64,000 nt of DNA from the NCBI RefSeq assembly GCF_014235765.1, contig NZ_JACMYH010000002.1, forward strand, positions 558,001-622,000, written 5' to 3'. The stretch is from Pseudomonas baltica (GTDB lineage: Bacteria > Pseudomonadota > Gammaproteobacteria > Pseudomonadales > Pseudomonadaceae). Below the pieces are notes generated by a model that worked only from the letters and a program-made list of their open reading frames with translations, had not been told where the DNA came from and did no database searches. Both the position numbers and the translations under genes were made by a program. Shown here in pieces: positions 37,461 through 46,785 of the stretch (position 1 is the stretch's first letter; each line of letters begins with the position of its first letter).

Positions 37461-37993
37461 AGCGTTGGCTGCTGGCGCTGCCCTTGGGCGCATTCCTGAT
37501 AGTGGCGGTGCTGCTTTACCGCGGCCTCCACCTGGACCCGGCACAGCTGCCGTCGGCGCTGATCGGCAAGCCGTTTCCCGTGTTCAGCCTGGCCGATACC
37601 CCGGGCGAACGGACATTGACCCGCGCCGACCTGCTGGGCAAACCCGCACTGGTCAATGTCTGGGGCACCTGGTGCGTGGCCTGTCGGGTCGAGCATCCGC
37701 TGCTCAACACGCTGGCCCGGCAGGGCGTGCTGATCTACGGCATCAACTACAAGGATGACAACGCAGCCGCGCGCCGCTGGTTGGCGGACTATCACAACCC
37801 CTACGCGCTGGACATCAATGACAAGGACGGCACTCTGGGCCTGGATCTGGGCGTATACGGCGCGCCGGAGACCTTTCTCATCGACGCCCGCGGGGTGATT
37901 CGCCACAAGTGGGTGGGTGTCATCGACCAGACCGTATGGCGCGAGCAGTTGGCGCCGCTGTACCAGGCGCTGCTCGACGAGGCCCGACCATGA
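37457..37993 (+). CDS. ccmG: Thiol:disulfide interchange protein CcmG/DsbE
   Basis: A membrane-anchored thioredoxin-like protein of 178 residues that keeps apocytochrome c cysteines reduced with CcmH. The N-terminal anchor is at about 4-22, and the redox motif is WCVAC (Cys73, Cys76) in NVWGTWCVACRVEHPLL. A later YGAPETFLID matches the cis-proline loop of DsbE. It overlaps ccmF and ccmH by 4 bp. Confidence 0.95.
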   Translation: MKRWLLALPLGAFLIVAVLLYRGLHLDPAQLPSALIGKPFPVFSLADTPGERTLTRADLLGKPALVNVWGTWCVACRVEHPLLNTLARQGVLIYGINYKDDNAAARRWLADYHNPYALDINDKDGTLGLDLGVYGAPETFLIDARGVIRHKWVGVIDQTVWREQLAPLYQALLDEARP

Positions 37994-38481
37994 ACCTGAA
38001 ACGCTGGCTGCTGACCTGCATGCTGCTGTCGAGCCTGGCCGGAGCGTCGCACGCCGCCATCGACACCTATAGGTTCGCCAATGACGACTTGCGCGAGCGC
38101 TTTCACCAGTTGACTCAGCAGTTGCGTTGTCCGAAGTGCCAGAACCAGGACATCGCCGACTCCAATGCGCCCATTGCCGGCGACCTGCGCCGGGAGATCC
38201 ATCGGCTGTTGACCGAAGGCAAGAGCGACGAGCAGATCATCGAGTTCATGGTCGACCGCTATGGCGAATTCGTCCGCTACAGACCGGCGCTGACCGCGCG
38301 CACCGGGCTGCTCTGGTTCGGCCCGGCGGCGTTGCTCGTGGCCGGCGTGGGGGTGATCGCGGTGACGGTGCGCCGCCGACGTCGGCAACCGGCCACCAGC
38401 CCGCGCGATCTCGACCCGGGCGAGCGGGCTCGCCTGGCTGACTTGCTTGCCCAAAAACCGCTGGATGAAGACCGCCCATGA
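37990..38481 (+). CDS. ccmH: Cytochrome c maturation thioredoxin-like protein CcmH (CycL type)
   Basis: The 163-residue protein has a signal peptide ([16 protein letters not shown]), the LRCPKCQNQ motif with Cys47 and Cys50 in the periplasmic three-helix domain, and a membrane helix ([20 protein letters not shown]). It exchanges disulfides with apocytochrome c and CcmG. This is the short form, the second half of E. coli CcmH being the separate ccmI gene. Confidence 0.94.
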   Translation: MNLKRWLLTCMLLSSLAGASHAAIDTYRFANDDLRERFHQLTQQLRCPKCQNQDIADSNAPIAGDLRREIHRLLTEGKSDEQIIEFMVDRYGEFVRYRPALTARTGLLWFGPAALLVAGVGVIAVTVRRRRRQPATSPRDLDPGERARLADLLAQKPLDEDRP

Positions 38482-39677
38482 TCGATTTCTGGCTCGCTGC
38501 CGGGGTGTTGCTGCTGGTAGCACTGAGTTTCGTGCTGGTGCCGTTGCTGCGGGCTCGTCGCGAGCAGCCCGAGCAAGATCGTAGGGCACTCAACGTGGCG
38601 CTGTACCAAGAGCGACTGGCCGAGCTGAACACCCAGCAAAGGGCGGGTGTACTGACTCCCGCACAGCTGGAAAGCGGCCAGGCGGAAGCGGCCCGTGAGC
38701 TGCTTACCGATACCGACGGCAGCCAGACGGCTTCGGATGTTCGCCTGGGCCGCGCGGTTCCGCTGGCTGCGGCGCTGCTGGTGCCGGTCCTGGGGCTGGT
38801 GCTGTACCTGCATTACGGCGCCAGCGACCAGGTCGAGTTGAGCCGCGAGTTCGCCGTGCCGCCCACGTCCGTGGCGCAGATGACGGCGCGCCTGGAGCAG
38901 GCGGTGCAGATGCAGCCAGAGGCCGTAGAGGGCCTTTACATCCTGGGACGAACCTACATGGCGCAGAATCGCCCAGCGCAAGCAGCCGCGCTGTTCGAGC
39001 GTGCGGCGTCCCTGACCGGGCGGCAGCCCGAGGTATTGGGGCAGTGGGCGCAGGCGCTGTATTTTGCTGCGGGCAGGCAGTGGTCCGAACCCATCCAGGC
39101 GTTGACCGACGAAGCCCTGCTGGGCGATCCGAAGGAGCCGACCAGCCTTGGCTTGCTCGGCATCGCCGCCTTCGAGAGTCAGCGCTTCGAACAAGCCATC
39201 GGCTACTGGGAGCGGCTGCTGGCAACGTTGCCGGATGCGGACCCGGCGCGCACGGCGTTGCAGGGTGGAATCGCGCGCGCTCGTAGCCAACTGGCGTCCG
39301 CCGACACACCGCCAGCCTCGCGGCCCACGCCAGCGCGCGCCGGGTTGAAGGTGCGGGTGACGCTGGCGCCCGCGCTGGCCGCCAAGGTGCAGCCGGGTGA
39401 CAGCGTGTTCGTCTTTGCTCGCGCGGTGTCCGGGCCACCGATGCCGCTGGCGGTCAAGCGCCTGACGGTCGCTGACCTCCCGGCGCAGGTCGAGCTGGCG
39501 GACAGCGACGCGATGATGCCACAGCTGAAACTGTCGAACTTTGCCGAAGTCCAACTCATCGCCCGGATATCCAGGGCCGGCCAGCCCACTCAGGGCGAAT
39601 GGCTGGCACGCGGTGCGCCGATTGCCAGTGACAGCGCCGCCGTGCAGCAATTGATGATCGACAGTCCCGACCTTTAG
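38478..39677 (+). CDS. ccmI: Cytochrome c biogenesis apocytochrome chaperone CcmI (CycH)
   Basis: The protein of 399 residues has two membrane helices ([40 protein letters not shown]) with a cytoplasmic loop between them, and a periplasmic part with TPR-like repeats ([40 protein letters not shown]). It binds the C-terminus of apocytochrome c. It completes the ccmA-I operon and overlaps ccmH by 4 bp. Confidence 0.93.
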   Translation: MIDFWLAAGVLLLVALSFVLVPLLRARREQPEQDRRALNVALYQERLAELNTQQRAGVLTPAQLESGQAEAARELLTDTDGSQTASDVRLGRAVPLAAALLVPVLGLVLYLHYGASDQVELSREFAVPPTSVAQMTARLEQAVQMQPEAVEGLYILGRTYMAQNRPAQAAALFERAASLTGRQPEVLGQWAQALYFAAGRQWSEPIQALTDEALLGDPKEPTSLGLLGIAAFESQRFEQAIGYWERLLATLPDADPARTALQGGIARARSQLASADTPPASRPTPARAGLKVRVTLAPALAAKVQPGDSVFVFARAVSGPPMPLAVKRLTVADLPAQVELADSDAMMPQLKLSNFAEVQLIARISRAGQPTQGEWLARGAPIASDSAAVQQLMIDSPDL

Positions 39678-39686
39678 AGAGATGCC

Positions 39687-40085
39687 ATGAACCGTTTAGC
39701 TCGAATGGCCGTGATCGGCCTGGCCCTGGGCATGAGTGCCTGCGCCGTACAGCGCCCGTCCGAACCGGAGCCCCGGCCGCCGGTGCAGACCCTGCCACCA
39801 GCCGGACCGAGCACGGCGCCGCCCCCGCCTGCGCCGCCCACACCGCCTGCACCCAAGCCCCTGCCACGCACCTCGGCCAGCTTCGCGCCGCCGCCCGGTG
39901 GTGCCAGTCACTGGGACCCGAGCCTGGGCGTCTACGTGCTTGAGGATCAGCCCGACACCTACTACCGGCAGCGTACCTACTACCGGTGGAATGATGGCTG
40001 GAGCTGGGCCACCAGTCCCAAGGGGCCCTGGGAAGCCACCGACACCACCGGTGTGCCGGCTGGCTTGGGGCGCATGCATCCCTGA
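39687..40085 (+). CDS. Proline-rich lipoprotein, function unknown
   Basis: The 132-residue protein has a lipoprotein signal (RMAVIGLALGMSAC), then a Pro-rich linker that could span peptidoglycan, and a C-terminal Tyr/Trp-rich segment (YVLEDQPDTYYRQRTYYRWN). It starts 9 bp after ccmI and may be co-transcribed with the ccm genes. I do not recognise a defined family; the C-terminal YYR/W pattern resembles small conserved envelope proteins of Pseudomonas. Confidence 0.75.
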   Translation: MNRLARMAVIGLALGMSACAVQRPSEPEPRPPVQTLPPAGPSTAPPPPAPPTPPAPKPLPRTSASFAPPPGGASHWDPSLGVYVLEDQPDTYYRQRTYYRWNDGWSWATSPKGPWEATDTTGVPAGLGRMHP

Positions 40086-40127
40086 ACCCTGGCCGGCGTG
40101 AAGCAGGCCAGCCAGCGTTGACCGCCG

Positions 40128-41126
40128 TTACTGGCCGGTATAGATCTGGTCGAACACGCCACCGTCGTTGAAGTGGGTCTTCTGCACGCTGCGCCAGTCG
40201 CCGAAGGTCTTCTCCACCGAGAGGAATTCAACCTTTGGGAAGCGGTCGGTGTACTTGGCCAACACCGCAGGGTCGCGGGGGCGCAGGTAGTTGTTTGCAG
40301 CGATCTCCTGGCCTTCGGGCGACCACAGGTACTTCAGGTATTCATCGGCTGCGGCGCGCGTGCCTTTGCGGTCGACCACCTTGTCGACCACGCTGACCGG
40401 CGGCTCGGCTTCGGCGGACACGCTGGGGTAGACCACTTCGAACTGATCGCGGCCGAACTCGCGGGCGATCATTTCCGCTTCGTTCTCGAAGGTGATCAGC
40501 ACATCGCCGATCTGGTTGGTCATGAACGTAGTGGTTGCACCGCGGCCGCCGGTGTCGAGTACCGGCGCCTGCTTGAACAGCTTGCCGACGAAGTCGCGGG
40601 CCTTGTTTTCGTCGCCGCCGTTCTTCAGCACATAGCCCCACGCCGACAGGTAGGTGTAGCGGCCGTTGCCGGACGTCTTGGGGTTGGGGACGATGACCTG
40701 CACGCCGTCCTTGAGCAGGTCGGGCCAGTCCTTGAGCGCCTTGGGGTTGCCCTTGCGGACGATGAACACGGTCGCCGAGGTGAACGGTGCACTGTTGTTT
40801 GGCAGGCGCGTGACCCAGTTGTCAGGCACCAGCTTGCCATTGTCGGCCAAGGCATTGATGTCGGTGGCCATGTTCATGGTGATGACATCGGCCGGCAGGC
40901 CATCGATCACCGAGCGCGCCTGCTTGCTCGAACCGCCGAAGGACATCTGCACGGTGATCGCTTCGTTGTGTTCAGCCTGCCAGTGTTTCTGGAAGGCGCT
41001 GTTGTAGTCCTTGTAGAAGTCGCGCATCACGTCGTACGAGACGTTGAGCAGGCTGGGGGCGGCCTGGGCCAGGCCGGTCAGGGTCAAGCCTGCCGCCAAC
41101 AGCGAGGCACCGATCAATTTCTTCAC
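40128..41126 (-). CDS. sbp: Sulfate/thiosulfate ABC transporter substrate-binding protein
   Basis: The 332-residue periplasmic protein has a signal peptide ending ...GLAQA|AP, and Sbp-family motifs LLNVSYDVMRDFYKDYN, MSFGGSSKQARSVIDGLPADV, NPKTSGNGRYTYLSAWGY and TTFMTNQIGDVLITFENEA. It delivers sulfate to a CysTWA permease, whose genes are not in this window. The start is GTG, backed by GAGGGAA just upstream. It is a stand-alone gene, as sbp commonly is in Pseudomonas. Confidence 0.95.
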   Translation of the reverse strand: MKKLIGASLLAAGLTLTGLAQAAPSLLNVSYDVMRDFYKDYNSAFQKHWQAEHNEAITVQMSFGGSSKQARSVIDGLPADVITMNMATDINALADNGKLVPDNWVTRLPNNSAPFTSATVFIVRKGNPKALKDWPDLLKDGVQVIVPNPKTSGNGRYTYLSAWGYVLKNGGDENKARDFVGKLFKQAPVLDTGGRGATTTFMTNQIGDVLITFENEAEMIAREFGRDQFEVVYPSVSAEAEPPVSVVDKVVDRKGTRAAADEYLKYLWSPEGQEIAANNYLRPRDPAVLAKYTDRFPKVEFLSVEKTFGDWRSVQKTHFNDGGVFDQIYTGQ

Positions 41127-41223
41127 TGCAGTTCCCTCTTCGAGCGTTCTTGGAAATAGGCGGCATTATGCCTGCGCGGCTACCTCGACATGATGGGCAC
41201 GGTTAGATCAAAAACTGCTGTGC

Positions 41224-42039
41224 TTATAGCGCTTTTTTGAACAAGGCATTGCCGCATTGCGAGCAGAAGGACGCTGCCTGCTCATGGCTGCCTTTGTGAC
41301 ACACCGCGCACTCGTGCTGCAGGCCCTCGCCACGCATGGCGTTGGCCAGTTCGGCGGTAAAGATGCCGGTGGGCACTGCGATGATCGAATAACCGGTGAT
41401 CATCACCATGGCCGAGAGCACCTGGCCGATCGGCGTGGTCGGCACGATGTCGCCGTAGCCGACGGTGGTCAGGGTGACGATGGCCCAGTAGATGCCGGTG
41501 GGAATGTTGGCGAAGCCGTTCTGCGGCCCTTCGACCACATACATCAAAGTCCCGAATACCGTGACCAGGGTGCTGACGCTGACCAGAAACACGATGATCT
41601 TCTGCTTGCTGCCGCGCAGGGCTGCCAGCAGGTAGTTGGCCTGCTTCAGATAAGGGCTGAGCTTGAGTACGCGAAAGATCCGCAGCATGCGCACCACGCG
41701 CACGATCATCAGGTACTGGGCGTCGCTGTAGTAGATGGCCAGGATGCCGGGCACGATCGCCAGCAGGTCGATCAGGCCGTAGAAGCTGAACGCGTAGCGC
41801 AGAGGCTTGGGCGAACAGTACAGGCGCAGCAGGTATTCGACGGCGAAGATGAAAGTGAAGCCCCATTCGATCCAGGCGAACAGGTCGGCATACTGGCTGT
41901 GGACGGTCTCGACGCTGTCGATGATCACCACCAGCAGGCTGGCGAGGATGATCAGCAACAAGGTCTTGTCGAAGCGCCGTCCGGCAGGGGTGTCGCTTTG
42001 AAAAACGACGACGTACAGGCGATCACGCAGAGTGGTCAT
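41224..42039 (-). CDS. Voltage-gated potassium channel with C-terminal zinc-ribbon-like tail
   Basis: The 271-residue Kv-type channel has helices S1-S6, an S4 with regularly spaced arginines (Arg114, 117, 120, 123 in MIVRVVRMLRIFRVLK), and the selectivity filter TVGYGD at 192-197. After S6 the C-terminus contains Cys244-x2-Cys247 and Cys259-x2-Cys262, a likely zinc ribbon. I took the ATG at 42039 as the first codon giving the family N-terminus; the frame stays open upstream. It probably mediates K+ flux; the zinc tail is an uncommon addition. Confidence 0.88.
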   Translation of the reverse strand: MTTLRDRLYVVVFQSDTPAGRRFDKTLLLIILASLLVVIIDSVETVHSQYADLFAWIEWGFTFIFAVEYLLRLYCSPKPLRYAFSFYGLIDLLAIVPGILAIYYSDAQYLMIVRVVRMLRIFRVLKLSPYLKQANYLLAALRGSKQKIIVFLVSVSTLVTVFGTLMYVVEGPQNGFANIPTGIYWAIVTLTTVGYGDIVPTTPIGQVLSAMVMITGYSIIAVPTGIFTAELANAMRGEGLQHECAVCHKGSHEQAASFCSQCGNALFKKAL

Positions 42040-42125
42040 AGAAAGGTGCTTCCCGAAGAGGCGCACAGCGTAGGAGCTTTGCCGCGCGGGTGCAAGGCCG
42101 TGCGCCAAGCCTTGCCCAGCCTGGG

Positions 42126-42731
42126 CTAATCCGGCGTACAGCCTTTGAGCACCAGGCGCGTGATGGTGTCGATGGCGGCTTCGTAATCGGCGTCGTCCAG
42201 TTTCGCCTTGCCGGTGATCGAAGCGATCTGCCAATCGAAGTCGGCGTAGGTCTGGGTTGCGGCCCAGATGCTGAACATCAGGTGATGGGGGTCGACCGGG
42301 GCGATCTGGCCGCGATCGATCCAGGTCTGCAGGCACTGGATGTTGTGCCGGGCCTGGGCATTGAGCAGCTCCACCTGATCGGCGCTCAGGTGCGGCGCGC
42401 CATGCATGATTTCGCTGGCGAACACTTTCGAGGCGAAGGGCAGGGCGCGGGAGATATGGATCTTGGAGCGGATATAGGCACGCAGCACCTCCTGCGGCTC
42501 GCCTGCCGTATCGAACGGCGTGGACGCCTGCAGGATCGGCTCGATGATGCTTTCCAGCACCTCGCGGTAGAGGTTTTCCTTGGACTTGAAGTAGTAGTAG
42601 ACGTTGGGCTTGGGCACGCCGGCCTTGCTGGCGATGTCGTGGGTCTTGGCGGCGGCGAAACCCTTGTCGGCGAATTCCTCACTGGCCGCGCGCAGAATCA
42701 GTGCCTTGTTGCGCTCGCGAATACTGCTCAT
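42126..42731 (-). CDS. TetR-family regulator, RutR-like
   Basis: The product has 201 residues with an N-terminal HTH (ILRAASEEFADKGFAAAKTH, then ASKAGVPKPNVYYYFKSKEN) and a C-terminal ligand domain (YIRSKIHISRALPFASKVFASEI ... TYADFDWQIASITGKAKLDD) that resembles the RutR/YcdC type. No linked pyrimidine-catabolism genes are present, so the ligand is unknown. Start ATG 42731 is preceded by AAGGAC. A candidate operator lies just upstream at 42762-42786. Confidence 0.85.
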   Translation of the reverse strand: MSSIRERNKALILRAASEEFADKGFAAAKTHDIASKAGVPKPNVYYYFKSKENLYREVLESIIEPILQASTPFDTAGEPQEVLRAYIRSKIHISRALPFASKVFASEIMHGAPHLSADQVELLNAQARHNIQCLQTWIDRGQIAPVDPHHLMFSIWAATQTYADFDWQIASITGKAKLDDADYEAAIDTITRLVLKGCTPD

Positions 42732-42761
42732 GGTGGGCAAAAGTCCTTGTTTCTGCGCGGT

Positions 42762-42786
42762 GGACCCCAGCTGTGCTGCAGGGTCC
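42762..42786. promoter_or_regulatory. Candidate TetR operator (inverted repeat)
   Basis: GGACCC at 42762-42767 is mirrored by GGGTCC at 42781-42786, with shorter AGC/GCT matches inside. It lies 31 bp upstream of the TetR start codon in the divergent gap with the DUF808 gene, a common position for an autoregulatory operator. No binding data. Confidence 0.4.
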
Positions 42787-42890
42787 GCGATGGTAGCACC
42801 GGCGTTGCCGAGCCCTCAACAATGGCCCGGCAGGGAACTTAGCCGACCCCCGTGCGTCAGCCACCTAACTTACTCATGAGGATGCTCCCC

Positions 42891-43790
42891 GTGGCCGCAG
42901 GCAATTTGCTGACGCTTCTCGACGATATCGCGACTCTGCTCGACGACGTTTCCCTGGCCGCGAAGAAAACCGCCGGGGTGCTGGGCGACGATCTGGCGCT
43001 CAATGCCCAACAGGTCACCGGGGTCAAGGCGGACCGTGAACTGCCGGTGGTCTGGGCGGTGGCCAAGGGTTCCCTGCTGAACAAGGCGATCCTGGTACCG
43101 GCAGCGCTGTTGATCAGCGCATTCGCGCCCTGGCTGATCACGCCGCTGTTGATGATCGGCGGCGCGTACCTGTGCTTCGAAGGCTTCGAGAAGGTCGTGC
43201 ACAAGTTCCTGCACAAGGATTCGGCCGCCGACCTCGAGCAGCGCAAGGCCGCCATGGCCGATGCCAAGGTCGACATGGTGGCGTTCGAGAAGGACAAGAT
43301 CAAAGGTGCGGTGCGCACCGACTTCATCCTCTCGGCGGAGATCATCGTGCTGGCATTGGGCGTGGTGTCCACGAGGCCCTTCCTGGACCAGGTCGGCGTG
43401 CTGGTGATCACTGCTGTGCTGATCACCGTAGGTGTCTATGGGCTGGTGGCCGGCATCGTCAAGCTCGACGACGTTGGCCTCTACCTCAAGCAGAAGACCG
43501 GCGCGGCCAGTCAGGCGCTGGGCAACGGGCTGCTGTGGTTGGCGCCCGTGCTGATGAAGGTACTGTCGATACTGGGCACCATTGCCATGTTTCTGGTGGG
43601 CGGCGGAATCATCGCGCATGGCCTGCCGTTCGTGCATCACGTCAGTGAGGCGGCGGTGGCGCTGGCTGGCGGCGGGCTGATGGGCACGGTGGCCAGCACT
43701 CTGGTCGACGCGCTGACCGGCATTCTTACCGGCGCCGCCGTATTGGCAGTGGTCAGCCTGGGCAAGAAACTCTTCGGGAAATCCCACTGA
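42891..43790 (+). CDS. DUF808 inner-membrane protein, YedI-like
   Basis: The family N-terminus [17 protein letters not shown] followed by [20 protein letters not shown] is clear, as are several membrane helices and [21 protein letters not shown] chose GTG 42891 (299 residues), which starts at the conserved AAGNLL and has GAGG at 42878-42881; in-frame ATGs at 42876 and 42882 would add a few residues. It is divergent from the TetR gene, which may regulate it. Function unknown. Confidence 0.85.
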   Translation: MAAGNLLTLLDDIATLLDDVSLAAKKTAGVLGDDLALNAQQVTGVKADRELPVVWAVAKGSLLNKAILVPAALLISAFAPWLITPLLMIGGAYLCFEGFEKVVHKFLHKDSAADLEQRKAAMADAKVDMVAFEKDKIKGAVRTDFILSAEIIVLALGVVSTRPFLDQVGVLVITAVLITVGVYGLVAGIVKLDDVGLYLKQKTGAASQALGNGLLWLAPVLMKVLSILGTIAMFLVGGGIIAHGLPFVHHVSEAAVALAGGGLMGTVASTLVDALTGILTGAAVLAVVSLGKKLFGKSH

Positions 43791-44154
43791 CGGGTCGAAT
43801 GTCATCGTGGCGGCGGGGCATGCTGAGTCTGGGCGCGACAGTGTGCTCCCGGCTCACCGTGTGGGCCGCTGACGCGGCTTGAGCCGCTGCTACAGGGTCG
43901 GTATTGGTGCGTGGTATAGGTGTAAGTTTTAAACTATTTAATATATATCGCACGCAAACTATGAGTGCTGTTGTTCAAATCAATAGGCCAGTAGTTATTC
44001 TTTGCCCATACAACCATTGATCCGGTAGCGACAATTAAATGGGATTAACCGGGTGTTGTTGTTTCCTACCTATGATGGTGCTGTTCCGAAGTCTCCTCTC
44101 CATCGGAAGCGAGCGTGTGCCGATTCATAATTAGATCAGCCTGAGGAAACCACA
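43791..44154. other. AT-rich intergenic region before the catalase gene
   Basis: This 364-bp gap holds no convincing coding sequence. Around 43920-44060 the composition drops to clearly AT-rich (for example GTTTTAAACTATTTAATATA), in contrast to the GC-rich surroundings. It could contain the catalase promoter or be a remnant of acquired DNA. I could not define a -35/-10 pair. Confidence 0.6.
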
Positions 44155-45036
44155 ATGTTCTTGCACAACAAGCGTTTGCAATACACAGTGCGTGTCGCGG
44201 CACCCAATCCAGGTTTGGCCAACCTGTTGCTGGAGCAATTCGGCGGTGCCCAGGGTGAACTGGCCGCGGCGGCACGTTACTTTACCTAGGCCCTGGCCGA
44301 GGATGATCCGGGCCGCAAGGATCTGCTGATGTCCATCGCCACCGAGGAACTCAGCCATCTGGAGATCGTCGGTTCGATCATCGTCATGCTCAACAAGGGC
44401 GCAAAAGGCCAGTTGGCAGAAGGTGTTCAGGAAGAAGGCGAGTTGTACCGTGCAATCAATGGTGCGGGCAATGATTCCCATATCACCAGCCTGCTGTATG
44501 GCGCCGGTGCTCCCCTGACGAACTCCGCAGGCGTTCCTTGGACCGCTGCTTATATAGATACCATTGGCGAACCGACTGCCGATATGCGCTCCAATATTGC
44601 CGCTGAATCACGGGCAAAGATTGTTTACGAGCGCTTGATGAATGTCACCGACGATCCAGGCGTGAAAGAAGCATTGGGATTCTTGATGACTCGGGAAATC
44701 GCCCACCAGTTGTCATTCGAAAACGCATTGCATGCCATTCAACCCAACTTTCCCCAAGGCAAGTTGCCAGGCATGCCGGAGTTCACCAACAAGTACTTCA
44801 ATATGTCCGGCGAACCCAATGTACGCGGCCCGTGGAACCAGGGTGAAGAGTGGGAGTTCGTGGCCGAGCCGGAACCGGCCGTGGACGGCGGTGACGGCAG
44901 TGCGTCGGTGGTATTGAGCGCCAAGGATGCCAAGGTGCTGGAAGCGTTGAAGTTGCGTACCGAGTCCGATCCGGACGCCAACCCGGTTACCGGCGCGGAC
45001 CTGGGTTCTGGCAAGGCGCAAAACGATTTGGCCTGA
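44155..45036 (+). pseudogene. Manganese catalase, interrupted by an in-frame TAG at codon 45
   Basis: The frame from ATG 44155 (GAGGAA ribosome site at 44143) encodes MFLHNKRLQYTVRVAAPNPG..., the Mn-catalase (KatN) N-terminus, with Glu35 as a metal ligand. Codon 45 is TAG (44287-44289), in the conserved segment RYFT-x-ALAEDDPG; family members normally have Gln there, so CAG to TAG is the likely change. The frame then continues to 45036 with the remaining ligands (EELSH, VYERLM, REIAHQL). Without the stop the product would be 293 residues. Translation could restart at ATG 44329 (AAGGA seven bases before), giving 235 residues without the first ligand. Confidence 0.85.
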
Positions 45037-45062
45037 TTGCCGCTCGGCTATCGCGCTGCAAG

Positions 45063-45101
45063 AAAAAACCTCCCTGCAGTACGCCTGCCGGGAGGTTTTT
45101 T
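45063..45101. terminator. Bidirectional intrinsic terminator
   Basis: AAAAAACCTCCC at 45063-45074 pairs perfectly with GGGAGGTTTTTT at 45090-45101 around a 15-base loop. The A-run on one side and T-run on the other make it work in both directions, ending the catalase gene (+) and the SDR gene (-), which converge here. Confidence 0.9.
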
Positions 45102-45112
45102 CATCACAGGTT

Positions 45113-45910
45113 TCAGTTCTGCACGGCTGTCACCGAGCCACCGTCGACGCGCACATTGCTGCCATTGACGAATGACGCTCTCTCCGACACCAGCAGCGCG
45201 ATCACCGCAGCGACTTCCTCGGCCTTGCCCCGACGTTTTTGCACGATGCCAGGGCGTTCCTCTTCGAGAAAACTCTCGATCGCCTCCTCGAATGAGGTGC
45301 CCATCTGCTGCGCGCGCTGCTCCATCATGCCATCGGTCATGGGCGTCTCGATGAAGGCAGGCGCGACGGTGTTGCACAGCACGCCGAATCCCGCTTCCTT
45401 GTAGGACAGGTTCTTGACGAACGCCGCCAGCGCAGCCTTGGCCACGTTGTACACCGCTTCCTCCCAGTACGGTTGCACCGCATTCTCCGAGGTAATGCAG
45501 ACAAAACGTCCCCACTCTCGCTCACGCATTTTCGGAATGGTGGCCCGCGCCACGCGGACGGCGGAAAAGAAGTCAGTGCTCCAGGCTTCCTGGTAATCGG
45601 CGTCGGACAAAGCCAGTGGGTCGCCCTTGGCCCCGGTGACGCCAGCGGTGTGGACGACAATGTCGATCTGGCCAAAGCGTGCTTCGGCTTGAGCCACGAG
45701 ATGGTCGACTTGCTGCTGGTCGGTCACATCGGCTACCACGCTCAGCACTGTCTCGGGCAACAGGGCGGCTACTTGCTCGAGCTTGTCTGCATCGTTGTCG
45801 CTCAACACGACAAAAACGCCTTCCTCACCCAGCAGCCTCGCTGTTGCCAGGCCCAGGCCGCCGCTGCCGCCAGTGATGAGCGCCACACGCCCCTTGATTC
45901 CCAGGTCCAT
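45113..45910 (-). CDS. Short-chain dehydrogenase/reductase
   Basis: The 265-residue classical SDR has the nucleotide motif TGGSGGLGLATA, the NAG-like motif HTAGV, and catalytic Tyr/Lys in VYNVAKAALAAF. The Asp after the second strand (LSDNDADK) suggests NAD(H). Substrate unknown. Start ATG 45910 follows GAGAGG. It stands alone between the terminator and an acetyltransferase gene on the same strand. Confidence 0.88.
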   Translation of the reverse strand: MDLGIKGRVALITGGSGGLGLATARLLGEEGVFVVLSDNDADKLEQVAALLPETVLSVVADVTDQQQVDHLVAQAEARFGQIDIVVHTAGVTGAKGDPLALSDADYQEAWSTDFFSAVRVARATIPKMREREWGRFVCITSENAVQPYWEEAVYNVAKAALAAFVKNLSYKEAGFGVLCNTVAPAFIETPMTDGMMEQRAQQMGTSFEEAIESFLEEERPGIVQKRRGKAEEVAAVIALLVSERASFVNGSNVRVDGGSVTAVQN

Positions 45911-46010
45911 ACCGGCCTCTCGTTCGCGCAATGAATGTGCAGTTGAGACAGGCACGTCACAGCCGGGATTCAATCATTCTTCATGGATGAGAGCCGGCAG
46001 CTGCCGCAGG

Positions 46011-46733
46011 TCAGAGCATTTCGATGCGCCATGTTGCGCTGTGCAGCTTGATCCTGCGCGGCTTCAGGCTGGCTGGAGGCGTGTCGGCCAGCGTCTCGAG
46101 CAGCGCCTGGGGCTGTTCCATTGGCAGTTCCGCCAGTGCCTCGGGCGGCAGTTCCCACCACTGGCTGGCCAGCAGCCGCTCGATGGTTTCGGGGTCGAAG
46201 CGGTAGCGAATAACCCGTGCCGGCGTGCCGGCGACGATGGCGTAAGGCGGTACGTCCTTGTTCACAAGCGACTGAGCCCCAACCACGGCACCCGTGCCGA
46301 TGCTGATCCCGTCCATGAGCATGGCGTCGCGCCCGATCCACACGTCATGGCCCAGGGTGGTCGGGGTACTGACGTAGTAGCCGGCGACTTCGGGAGTCCG
46401 AGCCGCCCGCAGGGCAAAGAGCTTGCTATGGGTAGACAGCCAGCCCAGCGGGTGGGACTGGCGGCTGTGACCGATGACCGTGCCGGCCGCAATCGAGCAG
46501 TAGCGTCCGATTTCGGACACCTCGTGCAACTCGGCACCGCTCATGATGGCGGTGTGTGCACCAATGCTCAGGCGCTGCCCGAACAGCTTGACGTCATGCA
46601 GCTTGACGCCTTCTTCCAGGGTCAGCTCGATACCATTGCGCAGGCCCCGGCTGCCGCAGTCAAGGCGACACTTGCGTGCCGCCAGGGCCTTCTTCAGCTT
46701 GCGGTCGAGCAGGGCGCGTTTGAGAACGTTCAT
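46011..46733 (-). CDS. Hexapeptide-repeat O-acetyltransferase, CatB-related
   Basis: The 240-residue protein has left-handed beta-helix hexapeptides (IGAHTAIMSGAELHEVSEIG, IGTGAVVGAQSLV) and the family motif GHDVWIGRDAMLMDGISIG with the catalytic His loop near SRQSHPLGW. The ending PYAIVAGTPARVIRYRF is typical of xenobiotic/CatB-type acetyltransferases. The acceptor, perhaps a surface sugar, cannot be told from the sequence. A Lys/Arg-rich N-terminus (LKRALLDRKLKKALAARK) precedes the domain. Confidence 0.85.
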   Translation of the reverse strand: MNVLKRALLDRKLKKALAARKCRLDCGSRGLRNGIELTLEEGVKLHDVKLFGQRLSIGAHTAIMSGAELHEVSEIGRYCSIAAGTVIGHSRQSHPLGWLSTHSKLFALRAARTPEVAGYYVSTPTTLGHDVWIGRDAMLMDGISIGTGAVVGAQSLVNKDVPPYAIVAGTPARVIRYRFDPETIERLLASQWWELPPEALAELPMEQPQALLETLADTPPASLKPRRIKLHSATWRIEML

Positions 46734-46785
46734 TGCGTGGGTCCGAATCAGTGAGGCAGACCGCCAGCATATCTCATACGTCGCC

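Noticed and set aside
44287..44289. TAG in the catalase as a recoded (pyrrolysine or selenocysteine) codon
   Set aside because: Selenocysteine uses TGA, and pyrrolysine is not known in Pseudomonas. A CAG to TAG change is simpler.
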